This document shows, piece after piece, positions 18,810 through 26,863 of a stretch of DNA of 64,000 nucleotides. Position 1 is the stretch's first letter. Each line of letters opens with the position of its first letter. Source of the stretch: Gimesia chilikensis (GTDB lineage: Bacteria > Planctomycetota > Planctomycetia > Planctomycetales > Planctomycetaceae); contig NZ_VTSR01000005.1 in NCBI RefSeq assembly GCF_008329715.1, positions 248,001 through 312,000 of the forward strand. The letters are read 5' to 3'. The notes under the pieces were generated by a model, which was not told the DNA's origin, searched no databases, and saw only the letters and a program-made list of their open reading frames with translations. The position numbers and the translations under genes are program-made.

Positions 18810-20084
18810 CTAACCGATCAGTTCTTTAATCGGAGTACCACCATTGGCCAGCTTCATCGGACGACCTCGTTTTGAGGTATGTACGATATCCAGCGGAATA
18901 CCCAGAGAGTGAGCAACGGTTGCCCACAGGTCGCCAGGCAGATAGCTCTTGCCTTCGATGCCGATACCATCGCTGTCGGTCTTACCGATAGCCTGACCAT
19001 TCTTCAGTCCGCCACCACCAATCATGGCAGTCCAGCTGGCGGCCCAGTGGTCACGACCAACGTTCTGGTTGATCCGCGGGGTACGACCAAACTCACCCAT
19101 ACAGACGATGGTCACATCATCCAGCATGCCGCGTTGTTTCAGGTCGGTTACCAGTGCTGAGATCCCTTTATCCAGCTGAGGCAGGTTCTGATTCTTGAGT
19201 GAATCGAATACGCCCTGGTGGAGGTCCCAGCTGCCAACCGAAGCGGAGACTTCGACGAAAGGCACACCAACCTGGACCAGACGACGAGCCAGCAGCAGTC
19301 CCTGTCCGAAGTTGCCGGTACCATAGGCGTCTTTGACAGCCGCTGGTTCCTGATCAACTTTGAAGGCTTCCATCTGGCTGGAAGTCATCAGGTTGACTGC
19401 TTTCTTGTAGATGTCCTTGTGAGAGTTGGCGGACTCACCACGCTTGGATTTAATGAATCCGGACTCCAGAACCTGAAGCATGTCCAGCCGCTGACCCAGA
19501 CGCTGTTTTTCAGCCATGTTGATGTCAGCGTTCTGAATTGTTCCATTGCTGGATACTACGAATGGTGAGTGAGCCATTCCCAGGAAGCCGGCACTACCCC
19601 GGCTGCCCCCGACGGAAATGAACGAGGGGATATCCAGTTCTTTACGACGTGAACCGAGTTCGTAGCTGACCACCGAACCGAAGGTCGGGTGTACCACGGT
19701 GGGGTTAGGTACGTATGCAGAGTGCATGTAGTAGGTACCACGGGCATGGTCGGCTTCACGAGTACTCATGGAGCGAATCAGTGACAGGTTGTCCATGACC
19801 TGAGCGGTCTTGGGCATATGCTCAGAAATCTGCATATCACCTTTGGTGCTGATCGGCTTGAATTCACCGCCGTTCTTGGAACCTGGTTTCAGGTCCCAGA
19901 TGTCGATGGTCGGTGGTCCACCCGGCATCCAGATGAGGATACAGGCTTTCTGCTGCTTCGTAACCTGAGCAGCATTCGCTTCCAGGTGTGACAGGAAGTT
20001 CATTGTTGGAATCGCGGTCGCTGCACCTGCGACGTGCTTCATAAAGTGCCGACGCGTCATTCCGTAAGGATTCATAATAGTCAT
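18810..20084 (-). CDS. DUF1501 domain-containing Tat-exported protein
   Basis: 424 residues. The N-terminus has a twin-arginine signal ([17 protein letters not shown]), so the protein is folded and cofactor-loaded before export. The body matches DUF1501, distantly related to the sulfatase/alkaline phosphatase fold: [29 protein letters not shown], the [18 protein letters not shown] segment, and a late [18 protein letters not shown] motif with probable metal or catalytic residues. It follows a DUF1549/DUF1553 gene by 63 bp on the same strand. The pairing is highly repeated in planctomycetes, but the biochemical role is unknown. Confidence 0.92.
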   Translation of the reverse strand: MTIMNPYGMTRRHFMKHVAGAATAIPTMNFLSHLEANAAQVTKQQKACILIWMPGGPPTIDIWDLKPGSKNGGEFKPISTKGDMQISEHMPKTAQVMDNLSLIRSMSTREADHARGTYYMHSAYVPNPTVVHPTFGSVVSYELGSRRKELDIPSFISVGGSRGSAGFLGMAHSPFVVSSNGTIQNADINMAEKQRLGQRLDMLQVLESGFIKSKRGESANSHKDIYKKAVNLMTSSQMEAFKVDQEPAAVKDAYGTGNFGQGLLLARRLVQVGVPFVEVSASVGSWDLHQGVFDSLKNQNLPQLDKGISALVTDLKQRGMLDDVTIVCMGEFGRTPRINQNVGRDHWAASWTAMIGGGGLKNGQAIGKTDSDGIGIEGKSYLPGDLWATVAHSLGIPLDIVHTSKRGRPMKLANGGTPIKELIG

Positions 20085-20147
20085 GATAGTGGCCTTTTGC
20101 GAAAAGGATGTTTGTTTATTGATTTGTCTTTAGCACGACGCTGTAGT

Positions 20148-21794
20148 TTAGTGATTGAAAATAAATTCGTTGGAGTTCAGCAGAGCCCAATACAAGTCCT
20201 GGTAGGCGGCCAGTTTGTCCGGAGACCGGGCGATCAGTCTCTGGGCACTGGTCACTTCCCGACGATCAGGATATCGGCTCAGAGTCGAAAGGAACATTTT
20301 GCGGATCTTATCCTGGTCATTCCCCTTCGACAGCAGCATCTGATTCAGATAGCTGCCACTCTCGGCGCTGATTGCGTTCTTGGTTAATTCTCCGTTCATC
20401 ATCATAAGAGCCTGAGGAATAGTGCCATTAAATGTAGTGGTGTCATCCCCGGAATCGGTATCGAAGGCAACCATAAACTGATTCATCCACTGACGACGCT
20501 GCTGTTCAGCCCGTTCCCAGTTAGACTGTCCGGACTTGTGAGCACCTGTGGCAACAATAAGTGAATCGTACAACTGCTCGGCAGTCATGTTCTTAACGTA
20601 CATATGAGAGAACAGTGGAGTCTCACCCCGCTCAGGACTGTCAATTTCATTCTTGCTGCCATACTGGCTGGTCAGGTTGTAGGCTTCACTGTTACAGATC
20701 CAGCGGGCCAGCTGTTTGAGGTCGTAATCTTTTTTGACCAGTTCTTCGGCCATTTTATTTAACAGTTCAGGGTGTGAGGCAGGGTTATGAGGCCCCATGT
20801 CATCCACGGGACGGGTGAAACCGTAACCCATGAAGTAACCCCACATCCGGTTGACAATCGCAGTGGCGATCAGAGGGCGATCTCCCTTTACGATCAGCTT
20901 GGAAAATTCCTTACGCCGTTCAACACCTGAATCAGGGCTGACTTTGACTTCTTCAAAAATCGGATAAGCAACCTGCATCAGACCCGAACGTTTTTCGTAA
21001 TACACGGGACCGTCAAATCCGGTGGCTACGATTTCCGAATAATCGTCAACCTGACGACCGGTTTTCGGATCAGTTTTACGATGGTTCACCCGTCGCATCT
21101 GACGGAAGAAACTGTTGTATTCCCAGAACTGATTCTGTTTCCAGTCGTTGAACGGATGGTTGTGACACTGAGTGCACTGAACCTGGATTCCCAGGAACAG
21201 ACGCGTTGTGGCGGCTGTGACCTGCACTGCTTCGTCATTATTCTGCATCTGGGCCAGCAGGTAGTTGACTGCCCCGTTTTCTTCAAAATGCCCTTCCGCA
21301 GTCACGAGATCCTGAACAGTTTCATCCCAGGGGCGGTTTTTGGCAAACGCCTCACGCAGGAACTTTTGCATCCCGTTGCGGCTCACCCGTCGTGGAGTAC
21401 GACGACCGATGAGCAGGTTCGTCCAGACATTCGTAAAGTTCTGTACATAGCCGGGATCGTCCAGCAACTGATCAATCAATTTAGATCGCTTGGCAGGGTC
21501 ACGATCTTTGACAAACTTCTCAACCGTTTCTGCGGAAGGGATTTGACCGATCAGATCCAGGTGAACTCGACGAATCCACTCCTCGTCGGAAGCGACGGGA
21601 GAAGGATCGACTTCGTTGTCTTCCCAACCCTGGCGCACCCGCTGGTTGATGAAGTCGATAAATGGATCAAAAGCCCCGGTGGAAAATGCCTTCGTTCTGC
21701 TCTCCGGACCTGCAGCTTTGACGGCAGGCGCCACAGCGCTGGCACAAAGTAATACTGTGAAAACAACACTGAGTTGTTTAGAAAAACGACGCAT
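20148..21794 (-). CDS. Secreted DUF1549/DUF1553 protein
   Basis: 548 residues from ATG 21794, chosen because a signal peptide (FSKQLSVVFTVLLCASAVAPAV) starts there and GGAG lies nine bases upstream. Upstream in-frame codons to 21947 are probably not translated. The mature protein has DUF1549 (WIRRVHLDLIGQIPSAE; the CxxCH motif in CTQCHNHPFNDWKQNQFW) and DUF1553 (NRMWGYFMGYGFTRPVDDMGPHNPASHPEL; MMNGELTKNA). It is clearly paralogous to the C-terminal two thirds of the 15989-18124 product but lacks its cytoplasmic and membrane segments. It is the first gene of an operon with the DUF1501 gene. Confidence 0.92.
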   Translation of the reverse strand: MRRFSKQLSVVFTVLLCASAVAPAVKAAGPESRTKAFSTGAFDPFIDFINQRVRQGWEDNEVDPSPVASDEEWIRRVHLDLIGQIPSAETVEKFVKDRDPAKRSKLIDQLLDDPGYVQNFTNVWTNLLIGRRTPRRVSRNGMQKFLREAFAKNRPWDETVQDLVTAEGHFEENGAVNYLLAQMQNNDEAVQVTAATTRLFLGIQVQCTQCHNHPFNDWKQNQFWEYNSFFRQMRRVNHRKTDPKTGRQVDDYSEIVATGFDGPVYYEKRSGLMQVAYPIFEEVKVSPDSGVERRKEFSKLIVKGDRPLIATAIVNRMWGYFMGYGFTRPVDDMGPHNPASHPELLNKMAEELVKKDYDLKQLARWICNSEAYNLTSQYGSKNEIDSPERGETPLFSHMYVKNMTAEQLYDSLIVATGAHKSGQSNWERAEQQRRQWMNQFMVAFDTDSGDDTTTFNGTIPQALMMMNGELTKNAISAESGSYLNQMLLSKGNDQDKIRKMFLSTLSRYPDRREVTSAQRLIARSPDKLAAYQDLYWALLNSNEFIFNH

Positions 21795-22204
21795 TTTCGA
21801 GTACTCCACTGTTGTAAAAAAATGAGAGACTGAAGACGCTACAGCAGTCGCACCGGTATTGCTGTGCTCCACCAAATTGCGAAAAGAAAGCTGTCTCGCT
21901 ACTGTAATAACTAACTCAAAGCGCAAAACATTCGAGGTGACTCTCAATAATATCTGGAAATTATGCTAATAACCTTACTATAGAGTACACGATTTTCCAC
22001 AATTTCCAATGCGAATATCAATCATTTTTGATGCTAACTCTGAATCCGCGAGACAGCCAAAATCGACATAACACTCTGATATTATATACCTTAGAATCGG
22101 TACCACCCTTACATTTACCCTTCTTCAGGGGGATCAGACACTTCATCTACCCTAGCCTGAATACACGTAAGTACACTTCTTTCTAGATAAATCGAGATCA
22201 ATCC
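21795..22204. other. Divergent intergenic region, AT-rich
   Basis: These 410 bp separate the minus-strand DUF1549/DUF1553-DUF1501 operon from a plus-strand SDR gene. The stretch around 21940-22090 is markedly AT-rich and probably carries both promoters, but I could not assign boxes with confidence. No repeat or hairpin stands out. Confidence 0.45.
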
Positions 22205-22999
22205 ATGCCAAACCAGTATCAGTTCCAGGGCCAGGTAGTCATTATTACAGGTGCAGGAAACGGAATTGGCCGTGCCACCGCGATCATGATGGCTGAAGCC
22301 GGCGCTCACGTGTTTGCAGGGGACGTTAAACATCTCGCAGAAAACCGGGAAACGTTCGAGCAACTTGGAATTGTGGAAGTGCGCTGTGACGTGCGCCAGG
22401 AATCGGACGTACAGGCATTAATCGAACAGGCCGTCAACCAGTATGGTCGCATCGATGTGCTGGTAAACAATGCTGGCATCGGCATGGTCAAACAGATTCA
22501 TCTCGTCTCTGAAGAAGAGTGGGACGCCTGCATCGACACCAACCTGAAAGGGACCTTCCTGGGTTGCAAACATGCGATTAAACACATGCTGACCACAGGT
22601 GGGGGAGCAATCGTCAACACCGCCAGCAACGCGGGGCTACTCCCTCGGGCTCATGACCCGGTTTACTCAATCAGCAAACATGCGGTCGTTGCCCTGACGG
22701 AAAGCCTGGGACTCTGCCACGGAAAAGACAACATTCGTATCAACTGTGTCTGCCCGGGACCGGTCGGAGAGACCGGCATGATGAATGATGATATTGCCAG
22801 AGCCGCGGACCCGGACGGGCTGACCCAGTCCATGATCAACGCCAGCCCGATCGCTGCCGCCAACAAACGAATGATCAGCCCACAGGAAGTTGCTTCTGCC
22901 ATCTGCTACCTGGCCAGCCATGACGCCCTGATGGTTTCCGGCACCGCCCTCCGCATCGATGGTGGCAAGTCGCTGGGAGTACCACCACAGTCTAAATAG
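22205..22999 (+). CDS. SDR family oxidoreductase
   Basis: 264 residues. TGAGNGIG is the cofactor-binding glycine motif, VNNAGIG follows in the usual place, a Ser in IVNTASNAG and YSISKHAVV supply the catalytic residues, and CPGPVGETGMMNDD and ALRIDGGKSLG complete a classical FabG-like SDR. An Asp after beta-2 (FAGDVKH) favours NAD(H). It stands alone with convergent PilZ gene two bases downstream. It is not close in sequence to the FabG at 24725, so a separate substrate is likely. Confidence 0.88.
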   Translation: MPNQYQFQGQVVIITGAGNGIGRATAIMMAEAGAHVFAGDVKHLAENRETFEQLGIVEVRCDVRQESDVQALIEQAVNQYGRIDVLVNNAGIGMVKQIHLVSEEEWDACIDTNLKGTFLGCKHAIKHMLTTGGGAIVNTASNAGLLPRAHDPVYSISKHAVVALTESLGLCHGKDNIRINCVCPGPVGETGMMNDDIARAADPDGLTQSMINASPIAAANKRMISPQEVASAICYLASHDALMVSGTALRIDGGKSLGVPPQSK

Positions 23000-23001
23000 T
23001 T

Positions 23002-23613
23002 TCAGCCTGCAAAACAGGAGGGAACGTGCTCTTTGAGCAGTTGGATCTGCTGATCGGTTAATGGGGTCACCAGCTTGCAGTCGACGCGACGGAATTCGCT
23101 GTCCAGCGATTCACACCGCAAGACCTCTGCAGAGACATTCAGTGAAAAGCTCAGCTGCGTTTCTTCAACGCGCAACTGGAGTTGTTCTCGCGGTTGAAAT
23201 TCAGATCGGGCAGCAAAGGAAATCCCGTTACGACTGACATTAATCGCATAGCCTTTTTTACCAGTCGCTTCCCCTGCAGCAGACAGCCCTGCATCATCCT
23301 GATTGAAGGCCAGAATGATGGCATCACTTGAATGGCGGGGAAAGGCACGACGTTCACCGGAGTGCCCCTGCGATTGTTCGAAACACTCCGCCTTGGGAAC
23401 GGCGGGAGATTGCTTCTGCTCCAGTTTCTGCAGCAGACTTCCCCAGGTTTGACCTGTCGAAGTGGTGGCCACCCGAGTCGTCAACCCAGCAGCACTTCTG
23501 CAATTGCGAAAAGAAACAGGTTCACTTTTTCGAGAGATTCCCGGCGGTAAAATCTCCTCAATCGCCTGTTTTCTCAAATTGACTTCCGGCTGACTCTCTG
23601 TGACTATACCCAT
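23002..23613 (-). CDS. PilZ-domain protein with N-terminal extension
   Basis: 203 residues from ATG 23613; an in-frame GTG at 23676 would add 21 residues. The first ~85 residues are Ser/Gln-rich and probably disordered. The C-terminal part starts with RRAFPRH (the Arg motif of PilZ) and continues to INVSRNGISFAARSEF, matching the N/D-x-S-x-x-G motif, which together bind c-di-GMP in this family. The Asp of D-x-S is replaced by Asn, a tolerated variant. It is probably a cytoplasmic c-di-GMP effector. It converges on the SDR gene with only two bases between stops. Confidence 0.75.
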   Translation of the reverse strand: MGIVTESQPEVNLRKQAIEEILPPGISRKSEPVSFRNCRSAAGLTTRVATTSTGQTWGSLLQKLEQKQSPAVPKAECFEQSQGHSGERRAFPRHSSDAIILAFNQDDAGLSAAGEATGKKGYAINVSRNGISFAARSEFQPREQLQLRVEETQLSFSLNVSAEVLRCESLDSEFRRVDCKLVTPLTDQQIQLLKEHVPSCFAG

Positions 23614-24160
23614 TAGTGTAAACCCGTTACAGGATGAAAGATCTGTTCTTTTTAACAGGTCCGGATGTTCGCACACAGAACCTGACTCTCTCTAAACCTA
23701 GGTCACAAAATGGGTCACGTCAAAGTCCAATCGACAATCATTCACCTCTTACTGACTCCTGCCCGCCAGACAATATGCTCCCACACTACATCCAGATTCT
23801 TTATAAACAGGTTGCCACCCGGCCAGATTCGCTTCTTGAACCCGGACCAATATACGTATCTCACTACAAGAAATAGACTTACGTCCATTTTCCACGAAAC
23901 GTGGAATTTTCAGGGGATTTCGGGTTTGTCTGGTGAGCAACAAGCTTGAGAAACCAGTATCGGGCAATTATACTGCCACGTTTCCAATGACTCTGAAGAA
24001 ACGAATGAAGTTTTTCGGACGGATCATCGATAGGGGATTCTATATTTCAATCCGATTGATCATGACCGCAGGATGAGTGCCCTGAAGATCTCAGTAACGC
24101 CTCTACTCTCCGGTTATCCCGAGAACACCTTTCCCTGACAGGTAGCGAGATAATACAGAC
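23614..24160. other. Intergenic region upstream of the FAS-like cluster
   Basis: About 547 bp with no convincing gene. It has a 7-bp inverted repeat at 23890-23906 (TTCCACG, AAA, CGTGGAA) about 255 bp before the first FabZ start, which could be an operator for the cluster. Short open frames here have no family resemblance. Confidence 0.4.
23890..23906. promoter_or_regulatory. Inverted repeat, possible operator
   Basis: TTCCACG and CGTGGAA flank AAA and form a perfect 7-bp dyad. Its position in the long region before the plus-strand fatty-acid cluster and the minus-strand PilZ gene makes a regulator site possible. No experimental or comparative evidence is available. Confidence 0.25.
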
Positions 24161-24649
24161 ATGCGATTTTCGCTCGTCGATCAAATTAAAGAACTCGAGA
24201 AAGGCAAGTCGATCACGGCTGTCAAAAACCTTTCTCTCTCCGAAGAGTATTTGCAGGACCACTTTCCCGGCTTCGCTGTCATGCCGGGCGTACTCATGGT
24301 CGAATCCATCGTGCAGGCGGGTGCCTGGCTGATGCGATATACCAATGACTTTCAATACAGCACTGTCCTGTTGAAACAGACCAAGGCCATTCGCTTCAAC
24401 AGTTTCGTCACCCCCGGCAAACAGCTGCGGGTTTCGCTCAGCATTCAGAAGTGGGAGGACAACCTCTGCACACTGAAAGCTTCGAGCGAAGTCGAAGGGG
24501 AAGCGGCTGTCAGCGGACGAATCGTTCTGGAGCAGTTTAATCTGGCTGATAAGAACCCGTCGATGGCCGACAAGGATGCAGACCGGATCAAGGATCTGAA
24601 GACTCAATTTGCCCAGCTTTGGAATCCGGCTAAACAGGTTACCCCCTGA
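24161..24649 (+). CDS. FabZ-like 3-hydroxyacyl-ACP dehydratase (first copy)
   Basis: 162 residues with the hot-dog fold signature DHFPGFAVMPGVLMVES; His34 and Glu48 are the expected catalytic pair of FabZ. AGAWLMRYTNDFQYSTVLLKQTKAIRF covers the central helix and substrate tunnel. It would remove water from a 3-hydroxyacyl-ACP. The C-terminal 20 residues extend past the usual FabZ end. It opens a five-gene cluster with FabG, ACP, a second FabZ and FabF; that set lacks FabD, FabH and FabI, so it probably serves a specialised acyl chain rather than bulk membrane lipid. Confidence 0.88.
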   Translation: MRFSLVDQIKELEKGKSITAVKNLSLSEEYLQDHFPGFAVMPGVLMVESIVQAGAWLMRYTNDFQYSTVLLKQTKAIRFNSFVTPGKQLRVSLSIQKWEDNLCTLKASSEVEGEAAVSGRIVLEQFNLADKNPSMADKDADRIKDLKTQFAQLWNPAKQVTP

Positions 24650-24724
24650 AAGCCGAGCGATCCGGAATACGACTTCTGTCAAAGCACTAACAAATCTTGT
24701 TAACTATTTAGATTGGATTGAGGA

Positions 24725-25477
24725 ATGAAACTGGAAGGAAGAGTAGCGTTGGTAACCGGCGGCAGCCGCGGTATTGGAAAAGCCGTCGTGCAGGCCCTGG
24801 CCCGGGAAGGGGCTAAAGTTGCCTTTGTGTACCGTTCCAGTGCGGAAGCTGCAGAGCAGATCGTCAAAGAGCTGGCTGACGAAAACTGTGAAGCCATTGC
24901 CTTTCAGGCTGACGTCGCCAACAAAACCGAGACCGATGCCGTTGTGGAACAGGTCATCGAAAAATGGGAAAAGATTGACATCCTGGTCAACAACGCCGGT
25001 ATCATCCGCGACGGTCTGCTAGCCACCATGTCTGCTGAAGACTGGCAGGCTGTCATCGACACTAACCTGACCAGTGTCTACAACTTCTCCCAGGCAGTGA
25101 CACGTCCGATGATGTCAAAACGTTATGGGCGCATCATCAACATGTCCAGCGTCGCTGCTCACTTCGGTAACGCGGGACAGTCCAACTATGCCGCCAGTAA
25201 AGGGGGAATCATCGGATTCACCCGCTGCCTGGCTACCGAAGTCGCCAAGCGGGGTATCACCGTTAATGCGGTCGCTCCCGGTTTTATTGAAACAGACATG
25301 ACCGTTGACGTGCGTAACGCCGCCGGCGATCAGATTAAGAAACACATTCCCGCCCGCCGTCTGGGTCTTCCCGAAGACATCGCCAATGCTGTGCTGTTCT
25401 TTGCCAGTGAAGACTCATCCTACGTCACCGGTCAGACTATGGCCGTAGACGGTGGTCTGACTCTGGGTGGAATTTAA
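24725..25477 (+). CDS. fabG: 3-oxoacyl-ACP reductase FabG
   Basis: 250 residues, a classical FabG: MKLEGRVALVTGGSRGIGKAV at the start (TGGSRGIG for NADPH), VNNAGIIRDGLL, a catalytic Ser in INMSSVAAHFG, YAASKGGIIGF for Tyr/Lys, and AVAPGFIETDMT and MAVDGGLTLGG at the end. It reduces 3-oxoacyl-ACP to 3-hydroxyacyl-ACP, directly before the dehydration step catalysed by the adjacent FabZ proteins. Whether it is the cell's only FabG cannot be told from this window. Confidence 0.93.
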   Translation: MKLEGRVALVTGGSRGIGKAVVQALAREGAKVAFVYRSSAEAAEQIVKELADENCEAIAFQADVANKTETDAVVEQVIEKWEKIDILVNNAGIIRDGLLATMSAEDWQAVIDTNLTSVYNFSQAVTRPMMSKRYGRIINMSSVAAHFGNAGQSNYAASKGGIIGFTRCLATEVAKRGITVNAVAPGFIETDMTVDVRNAAGDQIKKHIPARRLGLPEDIANAVLFFASEDSSYVTGQTMAVDGGLTLGGI

Positions 25478-25532
25478 TAAGCGTAAAATTCGAAGCAGCT
25501 CGTGGCTGTGACGAATCGAGATATTTTGTTTT

Positions 25533-25571
25533 GTCGACCATTCTGGAATTGGGTCAATTCCAATCGTCGAC
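25533..25571. repeat. Nested inverted repeat upstream of the ACP gene
   Basis: GTCGAC at 25533-25538 pairs with GTCGAC at 25566-25571, and inside it GGAATTG (25545-25551) pairs with CAATTCC (25555-25561) around GGT. The structure lies 56 bases after the fabG stop and about 100 bases before the ACP start. It may be a transcription terminator, attenuator or mRNA-stability hairpin. Confidence 0.5.
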
Positions 25572-25583
25572 ACGGAAATTGTC

Positions 25584-25611
25584 AAAACTATTCCTCTCGC
25601 CGAATAGTTTT
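25584..25611 (+). terminator. Possible terminator or attenuator before the ACP gene
   Basis: AAAACTATTC (25584-25593) and GAATAGTTTT (25602-25611) form a perfect 10-bp stem with an eight-base loop, ending in TTTT on the plus strand. The stem has low GC content, so termination would be weak. It may separate fabG transcription from a stronger ACP transcript. Confidence 0.4.
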
Positions 25612-25656
25612 ACACAGGCTGGGTCGGCGGGAATAATCGACCTGCGGGTCGAAATC

Positions 25657-25662
25657 AAGGAG
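25657..25662 (+). promoter_or_regulatory. Strong ribosome binding site of the ACP gene
   Basis: AAGGAG lies seven bases before the ATG at 25670. It is one of the best Shine-Dalgarno matches in the window and fits the high expression expected of an acyl carrier protein. Confidence 0.7.
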
Positions 25663-25669
25663 TATTTAG

Positions 25670-26056
25670 ATGCCAACTAGAGATGAAATCTTCGATTCCG
25701 TTCGTGAAACCCTCGTGGATGCCCTCGGACTGGATGACGACGAAGTAGTGCCCGAAGCGACCCTGATGGGAGACCTCGGTGCAGAATCCATTGACTTCCT
25801 GGACATCGCGTTCCGTCTGGAAAAAGCATTCGACATCAAGATTCCCCGTGGGGAACTCTTCCCGGAAAACATCGCTTCTTCCGATTCCGGTTTCGTGAAA
25901 GATGGCGAATTCACCGAAGCAGGGATTGCAGAACTGCGTGAAAAGATGCCACACGCAGACATCGATTCTTTTGCCGACGATCCCAAAGTCGAAAAGATGC
26001 AGGACCTGTTCACCGTCGAGATGCTGGTTAACTTCCTGGATGCCCGTCTGAAGTAA
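25670..26056 (+). CDS. Acyl carrier protein with C-terminal extension
   Basis: 128 residues, against about 78 for housekeeping AcpP. The first ~75 residues are a recognisable ACP: four-helix pattern with MGDLGAESIDFLDIAFRLE, in which Ser40 (in GAES-I) is the 4'-phosphopantetheine attachment site, usually seen as D-S-L/I. After FDIKIPRGEL the protein continues for about 65 residues with an insertion (ENIASSDSGFVKDGEFTEAGIAELREKMPHADI) and ends in a conserved-looking LFTVEMLVNFLDARLK helix, which probably corresponds to the displaced last ACP helix. This elongated form suggests a dedicated ACP recognised by the neighbouring FabZ, FabG and FabF enzymes. Confidence 0.9.
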   Translation: MPTRDEIFDSVRETLVDALGLDDDEVVPEATLMGDLGAESIDFLDIAFRLEKAFDIKIPRGELFPENIASSDSGFVKDGEFTEAGIAELREKMPHADIDSFADDPKVEKMQDLFTVEMLVNFLDARLK

Positions 26057-26094
26057 GCCAGAGTCATCTCTGATTAGAAAAACTGTCGAATGCA

Positions 26095-26121
26095 GCACAG
26101 CTCACTCCGGGTGGGCTGTGC
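26095..26121. repeat. Hairpin between ACP and second FabZ genes
   Basis: GCACAGCTCAC at 26095-26105 pairs with GTGGGCTGTGC at 26111-26121 (one G-T pair) around TCCGG. No T-tract follows, so it is more likely an mRNA-processing or stability element at the 3' end of the ACP message than a terminator. Confidence 0.45.
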
Positions 26122-26199
26122 CGCTTCGTCTGATCGAATCGCATTCAGAGCTGTTCGGTCTGCTTTAGCTTTAAGTCACCTGCAATAAGGTTCGCTGAA

Positions 26200-26688
26200 A
26201 TGCGCTGGTTCTGGATTGACCGCTTTATTGAATTCGAGAGCGGCTCTTACGCAAAGAGTGTCAAAAACGTGACACTGGCCGAAGAGCATCTGCACGACCA
26301 CTTCCCCGGTTTTCCGGTGATGCCCGGATCCCTGATGATCGAAGGCATGGCCCAGACGGGGGGAATTCTGCTGGGCGAGATCAATGATTTCGAACACATC
26401 GTGATTCTGGCCAAAGTGCCCCAGATGACGTTCCACAGCTGGGCCTGCCCGGGTGATCAGCTCATCTATACCGCCAAAATCACCAATGCTGGTGATGAAG
26501 GGGGTGCTGTCGATGTGACCGCCATGGTGGGAGACCGCCTGGTTGCCGAGGGCAGCATCATCTTTGTCCACCTCGACCAGAGTGATTCCGAATTTGGCAA
26601 GATCGACCAGAAAAACTTCGTCTTTTCCATGAATCTGCTGGGAATTCTGGACGTGGGTCAGGCTGGAACAGGTGAAGAACAGGCTTAG
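26200..26688 (+). CDS. FabZ-like 3-hydroxyacyl-ACP dehydratase (second copy)
   Basis: 162 residues, the same length as the product of 24161-24649 and clearly paralogous (DHFPGFPVMPGSLMIEG against DHFPGFAVMPGVLMVES). His34 and Glu48 are retained, so both copies should be active. Differences cluster in the tunnel-forming helix (AQTGGILLGEINDFEHIVILAKVPQMTF) and the C-terminal tail, which suggests distinct chain-length or position specificity. One copy might act as an isomerase or bind a modified chain; this is inference. Confidence 0.88.
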   Translation: MRWFWIDRFIEFESGSYAKSVKNVTLAEEHLHDHFPGFPVMPGSLMIEGMAQTGGILLGEINDFEHIVILAKVPQMTFHSWACPGDQLIYTAKITNAGDEGGAVDVTAMVGDRLVAEGSIIFVHLDQSDSEFGKIDQKNFVFSMNLLGILDVGQAGTGEEQA

Positions 26689-26863
26689 AGCGGCTATTTT
26701 TGAAACCTTGGTATGGAAGCCTTGATTCCAAATGGGCTACAATAATAATTCATTGATCGAAGCATCAAACTAATTACGGGCTGCAAATCATACTCGCTGG
26801 GTCAAACAACACTCTGATTTGCCTGCTGTTACCAATTTCAATTTAAAACAAGAATTCAAAGCT

